Assembly: GCF_023559245.1 (NCBI RefSeq)
Contig: NZ_CP097462.1
Location: 1,798,001-1,862,000 of the forward strand
DNA length: 64,000 nt
Direction of reading: 5' to 3'
Source: Sphingomonas sp. KRR8
GTDB taxonomy: Bacteria; Pseudomonadota; Alphaproteobacteria; Sphingomonadales; Sphingomonadaceae
Positions within the stretch are counted from its first letter, which is position 1; each line of letters opens with the position of its first letter. Positions 7,775 through 17,007 of the stretch are shown piece after piece. A model generated the notes under the pieces. The model searched no databases, was not told where the DNA came from, and was given only the letters and a program-made list of their open reading frames with translations. The position numbers and the translations under genes are program-made.

Positions 7775-8586
7775 CTCGCGAACGCCGGATCGAGCCGGTA
7801 GGCCTTCCGCAGCAGCGCCGGCCACGCCAGCATCTTCGCCGCGATCTTGAGGCCCATCGAGCCTTGTTGGGCGGCGATTTCCGGCGTTCCCTGGGGCGGG
7901 TTGTTGATCTTGTCACCAGCGGACAGCGCATAGATCTGCGCCTCGCAGGCGCGTTCCAGGAAATACATGCGGATGAACGCCTCGCCGACCGTCTCGCCGA
8001 CGGTGAGTGTGCCGTGATTGCGCAGCAGCATGGCACTGCGGGTGCCGAGGTCGGCGACGATCCGCTCGCGCTCCTCCAGATCGGTCGCGACGCCCTCGTA
8101 GTCGTGGAAGGCGAGGTCACCGCCGACCAGCATGGCGGTCTGCGTTAGCGGCAGCAGCCCTTCGGAATGCGCCGCCACCGCCTGCCCGTGCGGCGTGTGG
8201 AGGTGGATCACCGCGTGGGCATCCTCGCGAGCCATGTGAACCGCCGAGTGGATCGTGAATCCTGCCGGATTGGTGATGAAGGGCGTGGGCTCAACCGGAT
8301 TGCCGTTGAGGTCGACCTTTATCAGCGAGCTGGCGGTCACTTCCTCGAACATCAGATTGTAGGGGTTCAGCAGGAAATGATGCTCCGGCCCGGGCACGCG
8401 GACGCTCATGTGGGTGAAGATGAGGTCGTCCCAGCCGTAATGCGCGACCAGCCGGTAGGCGGCGGCGAGGTCGATGCGGAGCTTCCACTCCTCTTCGTTG
8501 ACCTTGCCCTCCAGGCTCGGGACCTCGACGGACGCCAGCGGGCTGACCCGCTCCATGCCGGTGTTGATCGTGTCCACACGGTTCAT
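7771..8586 (-). CDS. Class II aldolase/adducin family protein
   Basis: A protein of 271 residues of the zinc-dependent class II aldolase/adducin fold (as in fuculose-phosphate aldolase). The zinc-binding pair HLHTPH lies at about 128-133 and the late conserved LLRNHGTLTVG at about 188-198. The N-terminal 40 residues resemble the adducin-like subgroup of unknown substrate. It is the last gene of a leftward operon with the maiA-like, thioesterase and oligopeptidase genes; its start overlaps the maiA-like stop by four bases. Whether it is an aldolase, an epimerase or non-enzymatic cannot be told. Confidence 0.85.
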   Translation of the reverse strand: MNRVDTINTGMERVSPLASVEVPSLEGKVNEEEWKLRIDLAAAYRLVAHYGWDDLIFTHMSVRVPGPEHHFLLNPYNLMFEEVTASSLIKVDLNGNPVEPTPFITNPAGFTIHSAVHMAREDAHAVIHLHTPHGQAVAAHSEGLLPLTQTAMLVGGDLAFHDYEGVATDLEERERIVADLGTRSAMLLRNHGTLTVGETVGEAFIRMYFLERACEAQIYALSAGDKINNPPQGTPEIAAQQGSMGLKIAAKMLAWPALLRKAYRLDPAFAS

Positions 8587-9224
8587 GACGCACTCTCCTG
8601 CTTATCGGGGTGGGCGGCGGCAAAGGCCGGAAGCTGGGTCAGCATCGCGTCGATGCGGGTGAGCGTTGGTAAGTCATCGAGCGGCGTGTCGAGCCGCCGC
8701 GCGTTGTACAGCTGCGGCACCAGGCAGATGTCGGCCATGCTGAGCTGGTCGCCATAGAGAAACTCGCCTGCGGTCGGAGCGGCGAGCGCCTCAAGGGCGG
8801 CGAGCCCTTCCGCGCACCAGTGGCGGTACCAGCTGTCCACTGCCTCCTGCGATTGGCCGAGTTCCGTTTTGAGGTAGCGCAGCACCCGCAAATTGTTCAG
8901 CGGGTGGATGTCGCACGCCACCGTCAGGGCCAGCGCCAGCACATGGGCGCGCGGCCTCGGCTCGGACGGGACGAAGGGAGGCTCCTTCACCTGCGCATCG
9001 AGATAGTCGAAGATCGCAAGGCTCTGCGTCAGCCGCTCGCCGTTCATTTCCAGCATGGGCACCAGCGCCTGCGGATTAAGCGCGCGATATTCCGCCGTCT
9101 TCTGCTCATCGTGCCGCAGGTCGACGGCGTGCTGACGGTAACTGATGCCCTTGAGATTGAGTGCAATCCGCACCCGGTAGGAGGCGGAGGAGCGGAAGTA
9201 ATCGTGCAGCAGGGCGTCGGGCAT
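8583..9224 (-). CDS. maiA: Maleylacetoacetate isomerase-like zeta-class glutathione S-transferase
   Basis: A protein of 213 residues starting at ATG 9224, where the zeta-class signature begins almost at once (YFRSSASYRVRIALNLKG at about 9-26). An N-terminal thioredoxin-like domain (1-85) precedes a helical C-terminal domain. Zeta GSTs isomerise maleylacetoacetate or maleylpyruvate to the fumaryl form in tyrosine or gentisate breakdown. None of the partner genes (homogentisate dioxygenase, fumarylacetoacetase) is in the window, so the pathway is open. It is translationally coupled to the aldolase gene by a four-base overlap. Confidence 0.85.
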   Translation of the reverse strand: MPDALLHDYFRSSASYRVRIALNLKGISYRQHAVDLRHDEQKTAEYRALNPQALVPMLEMNGERLTQSLAIFDYLDAQVKEPPFVPSEPRPRAHVLALALTVACDIHPLNNLRVLRYLKTELGQSQEAVDSWYRHWCAEGLAALEALAAPTAGEFLYGDQLSMADICLVPQLYNARRLDTPLDDLPTLTRIDAMLTQLPAFAAAHPDKQESAS

Positions 9225-9234
9225 GGGTTGATGC

Positions 9235-9642
9235 TTACTCCGCCCCAAGGAACGGCGCCACGATTTCCGGGGTGATCCGTTGCGGCCGGCCGCTGGCCTT
9301 GTCGAGCATTGCCCAGGTGGTCTTGGCGCGCACCTTAACTTTCCCGTCCTTGCCGACAAATTCCATGTGCCGGTCGAACCGCGCGCCCTGTGGAGCCTCG
9401 CCCACCCAGGTGCGGCCGGTCACCGTCTCACCGGGCAGCGCCGGGCGCAGGTAATCGATTTCATGCCTGATCACGACCCACACGTAGGCGTCGCGGTAAA
9501 CCTCGGGCGCGGTCGCATACCAGTGCGACACGGCGACCTCCTGAATCCACTGCACCCACACGGCGTTGTTGACGTGACCAAGCTCGTCGATGTGTTCGGG
9601 CTGGGCGGTCATTTCCAGCGTGAAGACGGGCCGCTCGCTCAT
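9235..9642 (-). CDS. Acyl-CoA thioesterase of the hotdog (4HBT) family
   Basis: A cytoplasmic protein of 135 residues, a single hotdog domain. The motif HIDELGHVNNAVWVQW at about 17-32 is the D-x-x-G-H-x-N-N active-site signature of 4-hydroxybenzoyl-CoA thioesterase-like enzymes (YbgC/FadM group). It lies ten bases upstream of maiA, and its start overlaps the end of the oligopeptidase gene by four bases, so it is the second gene of the four-gene operon. The acyl-CoA substrate is unknown. Confidence 0.88.
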   Translation of the reverse strand: MSERPVFTLEMTAQPEHIDELGHVNNAVWVQWIQEVAVSHWYATAPEVYRDAYVWVVIRHEIDYLRPALPGETVTGRTWVGEAPQGARFDRHMEFVGKDGKVKVRAKTTWAMLDKASGRPQRITPEIVAPFLGAE

Positions 9643-11711
9643 GCTTGCACACCCAATTGGTCGAGGACGAAGGCATATTCCTCCGCCACTTCGCGAAGGG
9701 AGTCCCAGCGGCCCGACTTGCCGCCGTGCCCAGCGCCCATGTTGGTCTTGAGCATCAGCAGGTTCTGGTCGGTCTTGCTCGCCCGCAGTTTCGCCGCCCA
9801 CTTGGCCGGTTCCCAATAGGTCACGCGCGGATCGTTGAGACCGGCGGTGATCAACAGCGGCGGATAGTCCTGGCGGCTCACATTGTCGTACGGACTGTAG
9901 CTCAGCAGCAGCTTGAAGGCGTCGGGATCGGTGATCGGATTGCCCCATTCGGGCCACTCGCCGGGAGTGAGCGGCAGCGTATCGTCAAGCATGGTATTGA
10001 CCACGTCGACGAAGGGCACGTCGGCGATGACCGCGCCCCACAGGTCGGGATCGGTGTTGATCACCACCCCCATCAGCTCGCCGCCGGCCGACCCGCCCTG
10101 GATAGCGATCTTGCCTGGCTTGCCGAAGCCTTCGGCCACCAGCCCCTTCGCGACATCCACGAAGTCGGTAAAGGTGTTGGTGCGCTTGGTCAGCTTGCCG
10201 TCGAGGAACCACTGATAGCCCAGGTCGTCACCGCCCCGAATGTGCGCGATGGCGTAGGCGAAACCCCGGTCGAGCAGGCTCAGCCGAGCGGTCGAGAAGC
10301 TCGGCGGGATGGCGTGGCCGTAGGCGCCATAAGCATAGAGGAAGAGGGGCTGGCTGCCGTCCTTCCTGTAGCCCTTCTTGTAGACGACGCTTGCCGGCAC
10401 CAGCGTTCCGTCGCGCGCGGAAAGCATCAGCCGCTCGGTCGCATACTGGTCGGCGTCGTAGCCAGACGGGATCTCCTGCACCTTGCGGACGATCAGCTCA
10501 CGATGGCGGGGGTCATAGTCATAGACGGTCGCAGGGGTGACCATCGACGTGTAGCCGATCCGGTAAAGGTCGGGCGCGAATTCGGGATTGCTGCCGAAGC
10601 CGGCGGTGTAGCTCGCCTCCGCGAACGGGATGCGGTGGGTGTCCCCGCTGGCGTAGTCGCGCAGCAGCAGCTGATCGAGCCCATCGACGCGGGTGGTCAG
10701 CGCCAGCTGGTCGCGAAAGCTGGTCAGTCCGCGCAGGTAGGTTCGGTCCGAACCCGGGATAACCTCCTCCCAGGCGTCCGGCCGAGCTGGGTCGGCGCTC
10801 GCCACGCGAAAGTTCACATGCGTGTCGTTGGTGAGGATCCAGAAGCGGTCGCGGGCCGCATCCACGCTATACTCGCGCCCGGTCTTGCGGGCCGAGATCA
10901 ACGTCAGCGGATCGGTCGGTCGTTCCGCGGGCACGAAACGAACTTCGCTGGTCGTATTGTCACCGGTGCCGATGAAGATGAAACGCCGATCCTGGCTGCG
11001 CGACACCCCGACCGAGAAGCCCTTGTCCTGCGTCTCCTCATACAAGGTGACGGTTTGATCGAGCGGGGCTCCGACGCGGTGGTAGCGAGCGCGATAGCTG
11101 CGCCAATTCTCGTTGACCTCGGTGAACACGATGCCGGCCGAATCGCTGGTCCACACCGGCTGGCCGATGCCGACCTCACTGATGGTCTCGAGCTCCGCGC
11201 CAGTCGCGAGGTCGCGAATACGCAGCTTGAACCGCTCCGATCCGTCGTCATCGACCAGGGTGGCGGCAAGCTTGCCATCCGGGCTCACGCTGAGCGCACC
11301 GAGGCGGAAATACTCCTTGCCCTCGGCTTCGGCGATCTCGTCGAAGACGAGCTGCGGGTCGCCCCCGGCCGCCGGCTTGCGCCACCATCGCCGATACTGC
11401 GCGCCGACCTCGAACGCCCACCAGGTGAGCCACTCACCGTCCTTCACCGGAACGGAGGAATCATCCTCTTTCTGGCGGCCCTTCAGTTCCTGGAACAGCG
11501 TCTCGATCAACCCTCCATGCGGCGCCTTCCAGGCTTCGAAATAGGCGTTCTCCGACTTCAAGTAGCCAAGCACGACCTCATCGGCGACGTTCGGGTAGCC
11601 AGGATCGCGCAGCCAGGCGAACGGATCGTCGACCGTGATCCCGTGCCGCTCGTAGCTGTGGGGGCGCTGCAAGGCTTGCGGCGGTGGCGGCAGGTCGGCT
11701 GGCTTGGTCAT
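9639..11711 (-). CDS. ptrB: Oligopeptidase B (S9A prolyl-oligopeptidase family)
   Basis: A protein of 690 residues, the usual size of oligopeptidase B, which cleaves short peptides after Arg or Lys in the cytoplasm. An N-terminal seven-bladed propeller (about 70-400) is followed by an alpha/beta hydrolase domain. Seen: AHIRGGDDLGYQW, the nucleophile in GGSAGGELMG, the Asp segment NDPRVTYWEPAKW, and the His in GAGHGGKSGR. The start at ATG 11711 (MTKPADLPPPPQ) is preferred to a longer form because it leaves 46 bases to the divergent aminopeptidase gene. It is the first gene of the leftward operon. Confidence 0.92.
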   Translation of the reverse strand: MTKPADLPPPPQALQRPHSYERHGITVDDPFAWLRDPGYPNVADEVVLGYLKSENAYFEAWKAPHGGLIETLFQELKGRQKEDDSSVPVKDGEWLTWWAFEVGAQYRRWWRKPAAGGDPQLVFDEIAEAEGKEYFRLGALSVSPDGKLAATLVDDDGSERFKLRIRDLATGAELETISEVGIGQPVWTSDSAGIVFTEVNENWRSYRARYHRVGAPLDQTVTLYEETQDKGFSVGVSRSQDRRFIFIGTGDNTTSEVRFVPAERPTDPLTLISARKTGREYSVDAARDRFWILTNDTHVNFRVASADPARPDAWEEVIPGSDRTYLRGLTSFRDQLALTTRVDGLDQLLLRDYASGDTHRIPFAEASYTAGFGSNPEFAPDLYRIGYTSMVTPATVYDYDPRHRELIVRKVQEIPSGYDADQYATERLMLSARDGTLVPASVVYKKGYRKDGSQPLFLYAYGAYGHAIPPSFSTARLSLLDRGFAYAIAHIRGGDDLGYQWFLDGKLTKRTNTFTDFVDVAKGLVAEGFGKPGKIAIQGGSAGGELMGVVINTDPDLWGAVIADVPFVDVVNTMLDDTLPLTPGEWPEWGNPITDPDAFKLLLSYSPYDNVSRQDYPPLLITAGLNDPRVTYWEPAKWAAKLRASKTDQNLLMLKTNMGAGHGGKSGRWDSLREVAEEYAFVLDQLGVQA

Positions 11712-11757
11712 GCACGGCCTTTGCCAACAGTGGCGCGCGCGGGCTAGAGCAAAGCCC

Positions 11758-13551
11758 ATGTCCAGCCATGCCGATCGCCTCGCCGCCCTCCGCCGCCAGC
11801 TTGCCGAGCAGCAGCTCGATGGCTTCGTCGTTCCGCTGACCGATGAGCATATGAGCGAATATGTCGGCAGCTACGCCCAGCGCCTCGCTTGGCTCACGGG
11901 TTTCGAAGGCTCGGCCGGATCGGCGGTGGTGTTGCCGGAAGAGGCCGCCATCTTCACCGACGGCCGTTACACGCTGCAGGTGCGCAGCCAAGTGGACGGC
12001 AATCACTGGAGCTTCCAGTCGGTGCCGGAAACCAGCATCGCCGGCTGGCTCAAAGACCATGCGCCCGAAGGCGCGAGGATTGGCTACGACCCTTGGCTAC
12101 ACCGCCGCGATTGGGTGAAGCAGGCCACGGACGCGCTGGCTGCCCGGGGTGCCACGCTGGTGCCGGTCAAGGACAATCCCATCGACCGGGTCTGGTCCGA
12201 CCGCCCGGAGGCGAGCAAGGCCAAGCTGGTGGTCCAGCCCGAGCGCCTGGCCGGGCGGAGCGGCGCGGCCAAGCGGCAGGAGATCGCCGACTGGCTGACG
12301 GCGCAGCACGCCGACGCGGCCGTGCTTGCCGCTCTCGACAGCATCGCCTGGACCTTCAATGTGCGCGGCACGGACGTCAGCCACACGCCGGTCGCCCTGG
12401 CCTATGCGTTGGTCCACGCCGACGGCACCGCCGACCTGTTCGTGGCTGGCGAGAAGGTCACGCCCGAGCTGACCAAGCACCTTGGCAACGGCGTCCGCCT
12501 GCACGAGCGCGCGGCGTTCGAAAGCGCGCTGAAGGAGCTTGCCGGAAAGACGGTGGCGGTCGATCCGGAGCGGTCGGTGGCCGCCATCTTCGAAGCGCTG
12601 GAGTCCGCCGGCGCGAAGATCGTCTCCCTGCGCGATCCGACCATCCTGCCCCGCGCGATCAAGAACGACGCGGAACTCACCGGACACCGCACGGCCCAGG
12701 CCCGCGACGCCGTGGCGATGACCCGCTTCCTCAAGTGGGTTGAGGAGGAGGCGCCCAAGGGTGAGCTTGATGAGCTGACCGCCTCCGACCGGCTGGAGGC
12801 CTTCCGCCGCGAATATCCCGAGCTCAAGGATCTGAGCTTCGACAGCATCTCGGGCGCGGGTCCGAATGGCGCGATTGTCCACTACAAGTCGAGCGAGAAG
12901 ACCAACCGCAAGCTTGAGCCCGGCTCGCTCTACCTCATCGATTCCGGCGGCCAGTATGAGGACGGCACCACCGACATCACCCGCACGGTCGCGGTCGGCA
13001 GCCCCACAAACGAGATGCGCGACCGCTTCACCCGCGTCCTGCAGGGGCACATCGCCATCGCCACCGCCGTCTTTCCAAAGGGCACCCGCGGCGGCCAGCT
13101 CGACAGCTTTGCCCGTCGGCCATTGTGGGAAGCGGGGCTCGATTACGCCCATGGCACCGGCCACGGCGTCGGCAGCTTCCTGTCCGTGCATGAAGGCCCG
13201 CAGCGCATCTCACCACCCGGTGGCGCGTTCGCCGGCGCCGACGAGCCGCTGCAGCCAGGAATGATCCTTTCAAACGAGCCCGGCTATTACAAGACGGGCG
13301 AATATGGCATCCGAATCGAGAATCTCGTCCTAGTGGTCGAGAAGCAGATCGACGGTGCCGAGAAGGACATGCTCGGCTTCGAAACCCTGACCTTCTCACC
13401 CATCGAGAGGCGCCTGATCGTCAGGGAGATGCTGCTCCCCGCTGAGCTGGCGTGGCTGAACGCCTACCATGCAGAGGTGCTGTCGAAGATCGGGCCGCAG
13501 CTTGAGGGGGAGGAACGCGCTTGGCTCGAAGCGGCCTGCGCGCCGCTCTAA
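11758..13551 (+). CDS. pepP: Aminopeptidase P family (M24B) metallopeptidase
   Basis: A protein of 597 residues, the long three-domain aminopeptidase P type that removes N-terminal residues before proline. Two creatinase-like N-terminal domains precede the pita-bread catalytic domain (about 315-540). The metal ligands are visible: both Asp in LIDSGGQYEDGTTDITRT, His in HGTGHGVGSFLSVHEGP, and Glu in NEPGYYKTGEYGIRIEN. Cytoplasmic, no signal peptide. It is divergent from oligopeptidase B, so the 46-base gap must serve both; the shared theme is cytoplasmic peptide degradation. It ends in a four-base antisense overlap with a small gene. Confidence 0.92.
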   Translation: MSSHADRLAALRRQLAEQQLDGFVVPLTDEHMSEYVGSYAQRLAWLTGFEGSAGSAVVLPEEAAIFTDGRYTLQVRSQVDGNHWSFQSVPETSIAGWLKDHAPEGARIGYDPWLHRRDWVKQATDALAARGATLVPVKDNPIDRVWSDRPEASKAKLVVQPERLAGRSGAAKRQEIADWLTAQHADAAVLAALDSIAWTFNVRGTDVSHTPVALAYALVHADGTADLFVAGEKVTPELTKHLGNGVRLHERAAFESALKELAGKTVAVDPERSVAAIFEALESAGAKIVSLRDPTILPRAIKNDAELTGHRTAQARDAVAMTRFLKWVEEEAPKGELDELTASDRLEAFRREYPELKDLSFDSISGAGPNGAIVHYKSSEKTNRKLEPGSLYLIDSGGQYEDGTTDITRTVAVGSPTNEMRDRFTRVLQGHIAIATAVFPKGTRGGQLDSFARRPLWEAGLDYAHGTGHGVGSFLSVHEGPQRISPPGGAFAGADEPLQPGMILSNEPGYYKTGEYGIRIENLVLVVEKQIDGAEKDMLGFETLTFSPIERRLIVREMLLPAELAWLNAYHAEVLSKIGPQLEGEERAWLEAACAPL

Positions 13552-13670
13552 TCGCGTCTTTCGCCGTCCTGCTGGGGCTTGGGCTCAAGCTCGCGTGCCT
13601 GTGCCTTGCGCTTGCGCAGATTCTCTCGCAGCTGCGCGGCGAGACGCTCGGCTTTATCCTCCTTGGTCAT
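13548..13670 (-). CDS. Small charged protein of 40 residues, sphingomonad-type
   Basis: Starts at ATG 13670 with AGGTAAGAGA directly upstream and reads MTKEDKAERLAAQLRENLRK onward, ending in a proline/glutamine-rich tail. It is a highly charged amphipathic helix with an RKRK cluster, like very short proteins annotated hypothetical in many sphingomonads. It is convergent with pepP and shares four bases with its stop. Function unknown; a nucleic-acid-binding role is possible from charge alone. Confidence 0.7.
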   Translation of the reverse strand: MTKEDKAERLAAQLRENLRKRKAQARELEPKPQQDGERRD

Positions 13671-13729
13671 TCTCTTACCTTGACATGGGGCGGAGGCCAC
13701 GGCCATAGGCCCGCCCGTCTCCGGACAGT

Positions 13730-13803
<74 letters not shown>

Positions 13804-13804
<1 letters not shown>

Positions 13805-13850
13805 CTTTCGACCATCAGCGACCGTCCGGGGGACGGTCGCGGGCGAAAGT
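13804..13850 (+). terminator. Nested perfect hairpin directly after tRNA-Thr
   Basis: An inner stem GCGACCGTCC 13818-13827 pairs perfectly with 13831-13840 around GGG. An outer stem ACTTTCG 13804-13810 pairs perfectly with CGAAAGT 13844-13850. It begins on the last base of the tRNA CCA end. With no T-run it may be a processing signal or a Rho-independent-like 3' end; it is also symmetric for the convergent deacetylase gene. Confidence 0.6.
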
Positions 13851-13881
13851 CCGCCGAATGGCGGCCCGTAGAACGCACCAC

Positions 13882-14616
13882 CTACCCCGCCAGCTCCGCA
13901 TACGCCCCACAGCGCCGCGTCCGCGCAAGCGCCGCCAACGTCTTCTGCACACTGGCCATCGCCACATCGGAACGGATGTCGGGCGGATGCACCGCGAGGC
14001 GCATGACGCCCGGCATCGGCAGGGTCCGCAAGGCCGCCGCCGCCCACAGGGACGAACGCAGGCGCGCGGGGGAGCGGGTGGCCCAAGTCACCACCGGACT
14101 GCGTGCCAGCACCTTGCCGGTGCGCGGCGACCAGACTTTCCAGTGATCCTCGGCCATGGCCACGCCGCAAGCGTGGAGCGCCTCATGAGCACCCGCGCCA
14201 TAGAGCCAGGCCGGCGCGATGAAGCCGGCGATCGGCTTGCCGGTGACATCCTCCAGCAGGGCACGTCCATCACGGATCCGCCGCTCCGCATCCCGTTTTT
14301 CAAGCCCGAGGAATTCGCCCTCGCCAGCGGTCATGTGTTTTGCGCGGAACCGAGCGGCGGCGCTGTCATGCGCGCTTCGGTCCTGGTGGAACCAACCGTG
14401 CAGGAACACCTCGTGCCCGCGCTCGGCCCAGCCCCGCAGCCGGGTGGCGAAGGGCGTTCCCGACAGAATCGGCGCGCTGCCCCAATGATCGGGTACGGCC
14501 AGCAGAGCGACCTTCTGGCCCGTGACGGGAGCGAGCCGCTCAAGGAGGGCATCGACCTCGCGCTCGAAGCGAGGCGAGACGTCGTGGACGGATGCGAGCA
14601 GCAGACGGCGGGACAT
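13882..14616 (-). CDS. DUF2334-type polysaccharide deacetylase-like protein
   Basis: A protein of 244 residues with the NodB-like barrel reading of DUF2334: SVHDVSP at about 9-15 supplies the catalytic and metal Asp/His, EVFLHGWFHQD (about 69-79) a metal His pair, and AVHPPD near 212 a late motif. Family members are thought to remove acyl groups from sugars but are largely uncharacterised. It has no signal peptide. It is divergent from a glycosyltransferase across a 139-base AT-rich gap, suggesting shared surface-glycan work. Confidence 0.78.
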   Translation of the reverse strand: MSRRLLLASVHDVSPRFEREVDALLERLAPVTGQKVALLAVPDHWGSAPILSGTPFATRLRGWAERGHEVFLHGWFHQDRSAHDSAAARFRAKHMTAGEGEFLGLEKRDAERRIRDGRALLEDVTGKPIAGFIAPAWLYGAGAHEALHACGVAMAEDHWKVWSPRTGKVLARSPVVTWATRSPARLRSSLWAAAALRTLPMPGVMRLAVHPPDIRSDVAMASVQKTLAALARTRRCGAYAELAG

Positions 14617-14755
14617 GGGAGGCTAATGGCGTGTCTTTTCGGCCACCGCTATGACAAGGTGACGATGTGACATATTCTTCATTTGGCGGAAAATGACGGT
14701 TCAGTCACACGGGCCTACTCAGTAACCGTAACAATTAGGATCGACCAGAGCCGTC

Positions 14756-15952
14756 ATGCGGATTGTAGACGTCTGCGCTTTTTACACTCCGCACGGCGGT
14801 GGCGTAAAAACTTATCTGGAGCGCAAGCTCGAGGTGGCGACGGCACTCGGCCATGAAATGATCCTTCTCGCGCCCGGTGCCGAGGACGGCTGGAGCGAGG
14901 TAGCACCGGGGGCGGTGATCGCCACCCTGCGCAACCCTGAACTGCCGGTCGATCGCCGCTATCATTACTTCGCCGACGAAGCCGCACTGCACGGCGCCCT
15001 CGATCACTGGCGCCCTGATCATGTCGAAGCCAGCTCACCCTGGTCGAGCGCCACGCACGTCGGACGCTGGCAAGGCGCGGCGACCCGTAGCCTGGTGATG
15101 CACGCCGACCCGCTCGCCAGTTATGCCTATCGCTGGTTCGGCAAGGTCGCCGAGCGCAAGACGATCGACCGGTGGTTCAACTGGTTCTGGCGGCACCTGC
15201 GCGGGCTCGACGGGATGTACGACTTGGTCGTCAGCGCCAATCAAAGCCTGTCGGAGCGACTGCGCGCGGGTGGCCTCAAGAACGTTGCGACCGTGCCAAT
15301 GGGCGTGGAGCCAGACACCTTTTCGCCGTCGCTGCGGGACGAAGGTCTGCGTGAAGAGCTACTGTGCCGGTTGGGACTACCCCGCGGCGCCACCCTGCTG
15401 CTGGGACTGGGGCGGTTCGCCGCCGAAAAGCGCTGGGCGATGGTAATGCGCGCGGTCGAGCAGACTTCCGCCAGCCGCCCCGTTGGCCTGTTGCTGGTCG
15501 GCGATGGCAATGCGCGGGCGAAGCTTGAGAAGCTTGCCGCCAACTGCCGCCATGTCTCGGTCGGCAATCCGATCCGCGACCGGGACGCGCTCGCGACCCT
15601 GCTCGCCAGCGCGGATGCGCTGGTCCACGGCTGCGAGTCCGAGACTTTCTGCATGGCCGCCGCCGAAGCGCGGGCCAGCGGGCTGCCGCTGATCGTTCCT
15701 GACTTCGGAGGTGCCGCGAGCCATTACCTGGCCGGCGCGGGGCAACGTTACGTGGCGGCAGACCGCCAGTCGCTCAGCGACGCGATCGTCCGCTTCGTTG
15801 ATGGTGGCCCGGGCCGCGCCAGGGCGCTCGCCGGCGCGAATGCGACCACGCGGACCATGGACGATCATTTCGTGGAGCTGTTCGACCGCTACCGCCGTCT
15901 CGGTGGCTCGCTTCCCGCCGAGATCATGCCGCGGCTCGCGGCGCTCGCCTGA
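14756..15952 (+). CDS. Glycosyltransferase family 4 (GT-B fold)
   Basis: A cytoplasmic protein of 398 residues with a two-Rossmann GT-B layout. The N-terminal domain opens with VDVCAFYTPHGGGVKTYLER, the glycine-rich acceptor loop of GT4 enzymes. The C-terminal domain has GLGRFAAEKRW (about 216-226) and CESETFCMAAAEARASG (about 293-309), the retaining EX7E-type nucleotide-sugar site. It transfers a sugar from a nucleotide donor to an unknown acceptor. Divergent from the DUF2334 gene and 50 bases upstream of the threonine-aldolase-like gene. Confidence 0.87.
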   Translation: MRIVDVCAFYTPHGGGVKTYLERKLEVATALGHEMILLAPGAEDGWSEVAPGAVIATLRNPELPVDRRYHYFADEAALHGALDHWRPDHVEASSPWSSATHVGRWQGAATRSLVMHADPLASYAYRWFGKVAERKTIDRWFNWFWRHLRGLDGMYDLVVSANQSLSERLRAGGLKNVATVPMGVEPDTFSPSLRDEGLREELLCRLGLPRGATLLLGLGRFAAEKRWAMVMRAVEQTSASRPVGLLLVGDGNARAKLEKLAANCRHVSVGNPIRDRDALATLLASADALVHGCESETFCMAAAEARASGLPLIVPDFGGAASHYLAGAGQRYVAADRQSLSDAIVRFVDGGPGRARALAGANATTRTMDDHFVELFDRYRRLGGSLPAEIMPRLAALA

Positions 15953-16002
15953 CCTGATCGGCTCGGTTGACCCGACGCGCGGCAGCCGTCACTCACCCCG
16001 CA

Positions 16003-17007
16003 ATGCGCTTCTTCTCCGATAACGCCGCCGCCGCGCACCCGGCGGTGCTCGCCTCACTGGCCGAGGCCGACCGGCTCGATACCGCTTACGACGGCGATGG
16101 CTGGTCGCAGCGACTGGACGCGGCCTTTTCCGACCTGTTCGAGACGCCGGTCACCGCACTGTGGGTCACCACCGGAACCGCCGCCAACTGCCTCGCCCTG
16201 GCATCGATGGTGCCGCCTTATGGTGGCGTCCTGTGCCACCGCGAAGCGCACATCAACGTGGACGAGGCCGGCGCGCCCGAGTTTTTCACCGGGGGAGCCA
16301 AGCTGCTGCTGGTCGACGGTCCGGGCGCCAAGCTGACCGTGGATGCGGTGGAGGATGCGCGCAGCCGCATCCGCCGCGACGTCCACCAGGTTCAGCCGGG
16401 CGCCCTGTCGATCACTAATGCCAGCGAATATGGGCTGACCTATTCGCCCGAGGAGACCGCGGCGCTTGGCGCATGGGCGAAGACGCACGGGCTCCGCTTC
16501 CACTTGGACGGTGCTCGCTTCGCCAATGCGGTGGTCTCGACGGGGGCGTCGCCGGCCGACCTCACCTGGCGGGCGGGGGTGGAGGCGCTGAGCTTCGGTT
16601 GCGTCAAGAATGGCGGACTGTCGGCCGAAGCGCTGATCCTGTTCGATTCGGCGCTGGCTGATCCGACCCGTCGCCTGCGCAAGCGGTCGGGCCACCTACT
16701 TAGCAAGGGCCGCTATCTCGCGGCGCAGCTGCTGGCGATGATCGAGGACGATCGCTGGCTCGCCAACGCCCGCAATGCCAATGAAGCGGCGCAGCGGCTC
16801 GCCCGGGCAGCCGGCGCTGAGCGACTGGTTCATCCGGTCCAGGCCAACGAGGTGTTCCTGCGCTTGAACGCCCACGAGGCCGCCCGCCTCCGCTCGGCCG
16901 GGTTCGACTTTTATGACTGGGGCGTCGGCGAAGCACGGATGGTGACCAGCTGGGACCAGGACCTCGCTGCGGTTGACCGCCTCGCGGACGCGATCCGGGC
17001 CCTGTGA
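16003..17007 (+). CDS. Low-specificity L-threonine aldolase family PLP enzyme
   Basis: A protein of 334 residues, fold-type I PLP enzyme of the beta-eliminating lyase group. Seen: FSDNAAAAHP at the start, the cofactor-stacking HREAHINVDEAG, HLDGARFANA (PLP-binding Asp), and the Schiff-base Lys202 in SFGCVKNGG. Threonine aldolases split threonine or allo-threonine to glycine and acetaldehyde. The ATG at 16003 gives the standard N-terminus, although no ribosome site is evident. Its stop overlaps the start of the EamA exporter (GTGA), so the two are coupled; amino-acid or metabolite export is a possible link. Confidence 0.88.
   Translation: MRFFSDNAAAAHPAVLASLAEADRLDTAYDGDGWSQRLDAAFSDLFETPVTALWVTTGTAANCLALASMVPPYGGVLCHREAHINVDEAGAPEFFTGGAKLLLVDGPGAKLTVDAVEDARSRIRRDVHQVQPGALSITNASEYGLTYSPEETAALGAWAKTHGLRFHLDGARFANAVVSTGASPADLTWRAGVEALSFGCVKNGGLSAEALILFDSALADPTRRLRKRSGHLLSKGRYLAAQLLAMIEDDRWLANARNANEAAQRLARAAGAERLVHPVQANEVFLRLNAHEAARLRSAGFDFYDWGVGEARMVTSWDQDLAAVDRLADAIRAL

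Noticed and set aside
9645-11747. Open frame of 700 codons antisense to oligopeptidase B
   Set aside because: It is explained by the high GC third-codon bias of ptrB; no motif or start signal supports it.
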